A stretch of 10,709 bases of DNA, taken from Saccoglossus kowalevskii (taxonomy: Eukaryota; Hemichordata; Enteropneusta; Harrimaniidae). Below the pieces are notes generated by a model. The model was not told where the DNA came from. It searched no databases and saw nothing but the letters and a program-made list of their open reading frames with translations. The translations under genes were made by a program, and so were the position numbers. Below, piece by piece: positions 9,947 through 10,709 of the stretch (the stretch's first letter is position 1; each line of letters opens with the position of its first letter). The stretch is from contig NW_003134024.1 of assembly GCF_000003605.2 (NCBI RefSeq), positions 1-10,709 of the forward strand, in the 5' to 3' direction.

Positions 9947-10485
9947 CAGTCATATCTCTCTAAATAGACACCTATCCTGGTGATATAATTGTATTCAGTC
10001 ATATCTCTCTAAATAGACATCTATCCTGGTGATATAGTTGTATTCAGTCATATCTCTCTAAATAGACACCTATCCTGGTGATATAGATGTATTCAGTCAT
10101 ATCTCTCTAAATAGACACCTATCCTGGTGATATAGATGTATGCAGTCATATCTCTCTAAATAGACACCTATCTTGGTGATATAGTTGTATGCAGTCATAT
10201 CTCTCTAAATAGACACCTATCCTGGTGATATAGTTGTATTCAGTCATATCTCTCGAAATAGACACCTATCCTGGTGATATAGATGTATGCAGTCATATCT
10301 CTCTAAATAGACACCTATCCTGGTGATATAGTTGTATGCAGTCATATCTCTCTAAATAGACACCTATCCTGGTGATATAGTTGTATTCAGTCATATCTCT
10401 CTAAATAGGCACCTATCCTGGTGATATAGATGTATGCAGTCATATCTCTCTAAATAGACACCTATCCTGGTGATATAGTTGTATT
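9947..10485. repeat. A43T (TAGTTG) monomer cluster with a 147-bp trimer
   Basis: Seven of eleven copies here have A43T (starts 9947, 9996, 10143, 10192, 10290, 10339, 10437). From 10094 to 10387 the order G, A43T-G, A43T-T occurs twice, a 147-bp three-monomer unit, followed by G, A43T-T. Private changes mark individual copies: G42A at 9947, C25T at 9996, C31T at 10143, T15G (TCTCGAAA) at 10241 and A22G (AGGCACC) at 10388. Private changes are denser here than in the middle of the window. Confidence 0.75.
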
Positions 10486-10681
10486 CAGTCATATCTCTCT
10501 AAATAGACACCTATCCTGGTGATATAGATGTATGCAGTCATATCTTTCTAAATAGACACCTATCCTGGTGATATAGATGTATTCAGTCATATCTCTCTAA
10601 ATAGACACCTATCCTGGTGATATAGATGTATTCAGTCATATCTCTCTAAATAGACACCTATCCTGGCGATATAGATGTATT

Positions 10682-10709
10682 CAGTCATATCTCTCTAAAT
10701 AGACACCTA
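10682..10709. repeat. Right-edge partial monomer
   Basis: The first 28 bases of a consensus unit are cut by the window end. The array therefore continues to the right, and no right boundary or flanking sequence is visible. Confidence 0.95.

Larger units (their letters stand above)
1..10709. repeat. 49-bp satellite DNA array, 217 full copies plus two partial
   Basis: The window is a head-to-tail tandem array, all in one orientation, with no spacer between units. The word CAGTCATA recurs every 49 bases from 53 to 10682. That span is 10629 bases, which equals 217 x 49 minus 4, and the missing 4 are two 2-bp deletions. Unit GC is 17/49. Position 49 is T in 138 full copies, G in 77 and C in 2. 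Other recurring changes by unit position, with hand counts: C12T (24), T35C (13), T19A (20), A43T (23), C23T (4), C25T (4). Such size and homogeneity are typical of eukaryotic heterochromatic satellites maintained by unequal exchange or gene conversion. The family was not recognised, and a centromeric role is only a possibility. Each + strand unit carries stops in all three frames (TAA at 15, TAG at 19 and 40, TGA at 35), so nothing here is coding. Confidence 0.98.

Noticed and set aside
1-10709. CRISPR array
   Set aside because: The repeats abut directly with a 49-bp period and there are no unique spacers. The whole unit is conserved, not just part of it.
1-10709. Repetitive protein-coding gene
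   Set aside because: 49 is not a multiple of 3 and each + strand unit has stops in all three frames. On the reverse strand, TAG and TGA codons limit open stretches to roughly 110 bases even in runs of G-ended copies.
1-10709. Centromere protein B box
   Set aside because: That box requires CpG-containing ends, and the consensus unit has no CpG. No similar 17-base word was seen.
1-10709. Plasmid or phage origin iterons
   Set aside because: Iteron sets are few and sit beside a replication gene. Here more than 200 copies run without any gene.
1-10709. Telomeric repeat
   Set aside because: No short G-rich telomere unit is present on either strand. The period is 49 bp and neither strand is G-rich.

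Overview
The whole window (1-10709) is one uninterrupted, head-to-tail satellite array with a 49-bp monomer. No gene, RNA gene, mobile element or unique sequence was found on either strand. Taking CAGTCATATC as the start of the unit, I count one partial copy at the left edge (1-52), 217 complete copies (53-10681) and one partial copy at the right edge (10682-10709). The copy at 592-640 is an exact example of the consensus. By hand tally the copies differ from consensus by about 2% on average. About half of that comes from one T/G polymorphism at unit position 49. Unit GC is 17/49, about 35%, and the consensus has no CpG.

A homogeneous, AT-rich, CpG-free array longer than 10 kb points to eukaryotic constitutive heterochromatin (centromeric, pericentromeric or subtelomeric). 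I do not recognise the family and cannot name a species. Both window edges lie inside the array, apart from a possible anomaly at bases 1-6, so its true length and flanks are unknown.

The information lies in the variants. I typed every copy for a small set of recurring changes, by unit position: C12T, T19A, C23T, C25T, T35C, A43T, T49G. The array is not random. Left part (1-2550): C23T copies occur only here (53, 984, 1229, 1523). Next (2552-3090): a dense cluster of C12T. Middle (3091-9600): a mosaic of long duplicated blocks marked by rare variants, at offsets of 41 monomers (2009 bp), 30 monomers (1468 bp) and 48 monomers (2350 bp). Right part (9947-10485): a cluster of A43T, partly arranged as a 147-bp trimer. 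Indels are rare. One +1/+1/-2 set near 4708-4805 cancels out, and two 47-bp copies (6374, 7842) shift the phase by 4 bp over the window.

There is no sign of a new gene system. The notable biology is satellite evolution: block duplication, a probable in-register hybrid monomer, linked variant pairs and weak dyad symmetries in the unit.
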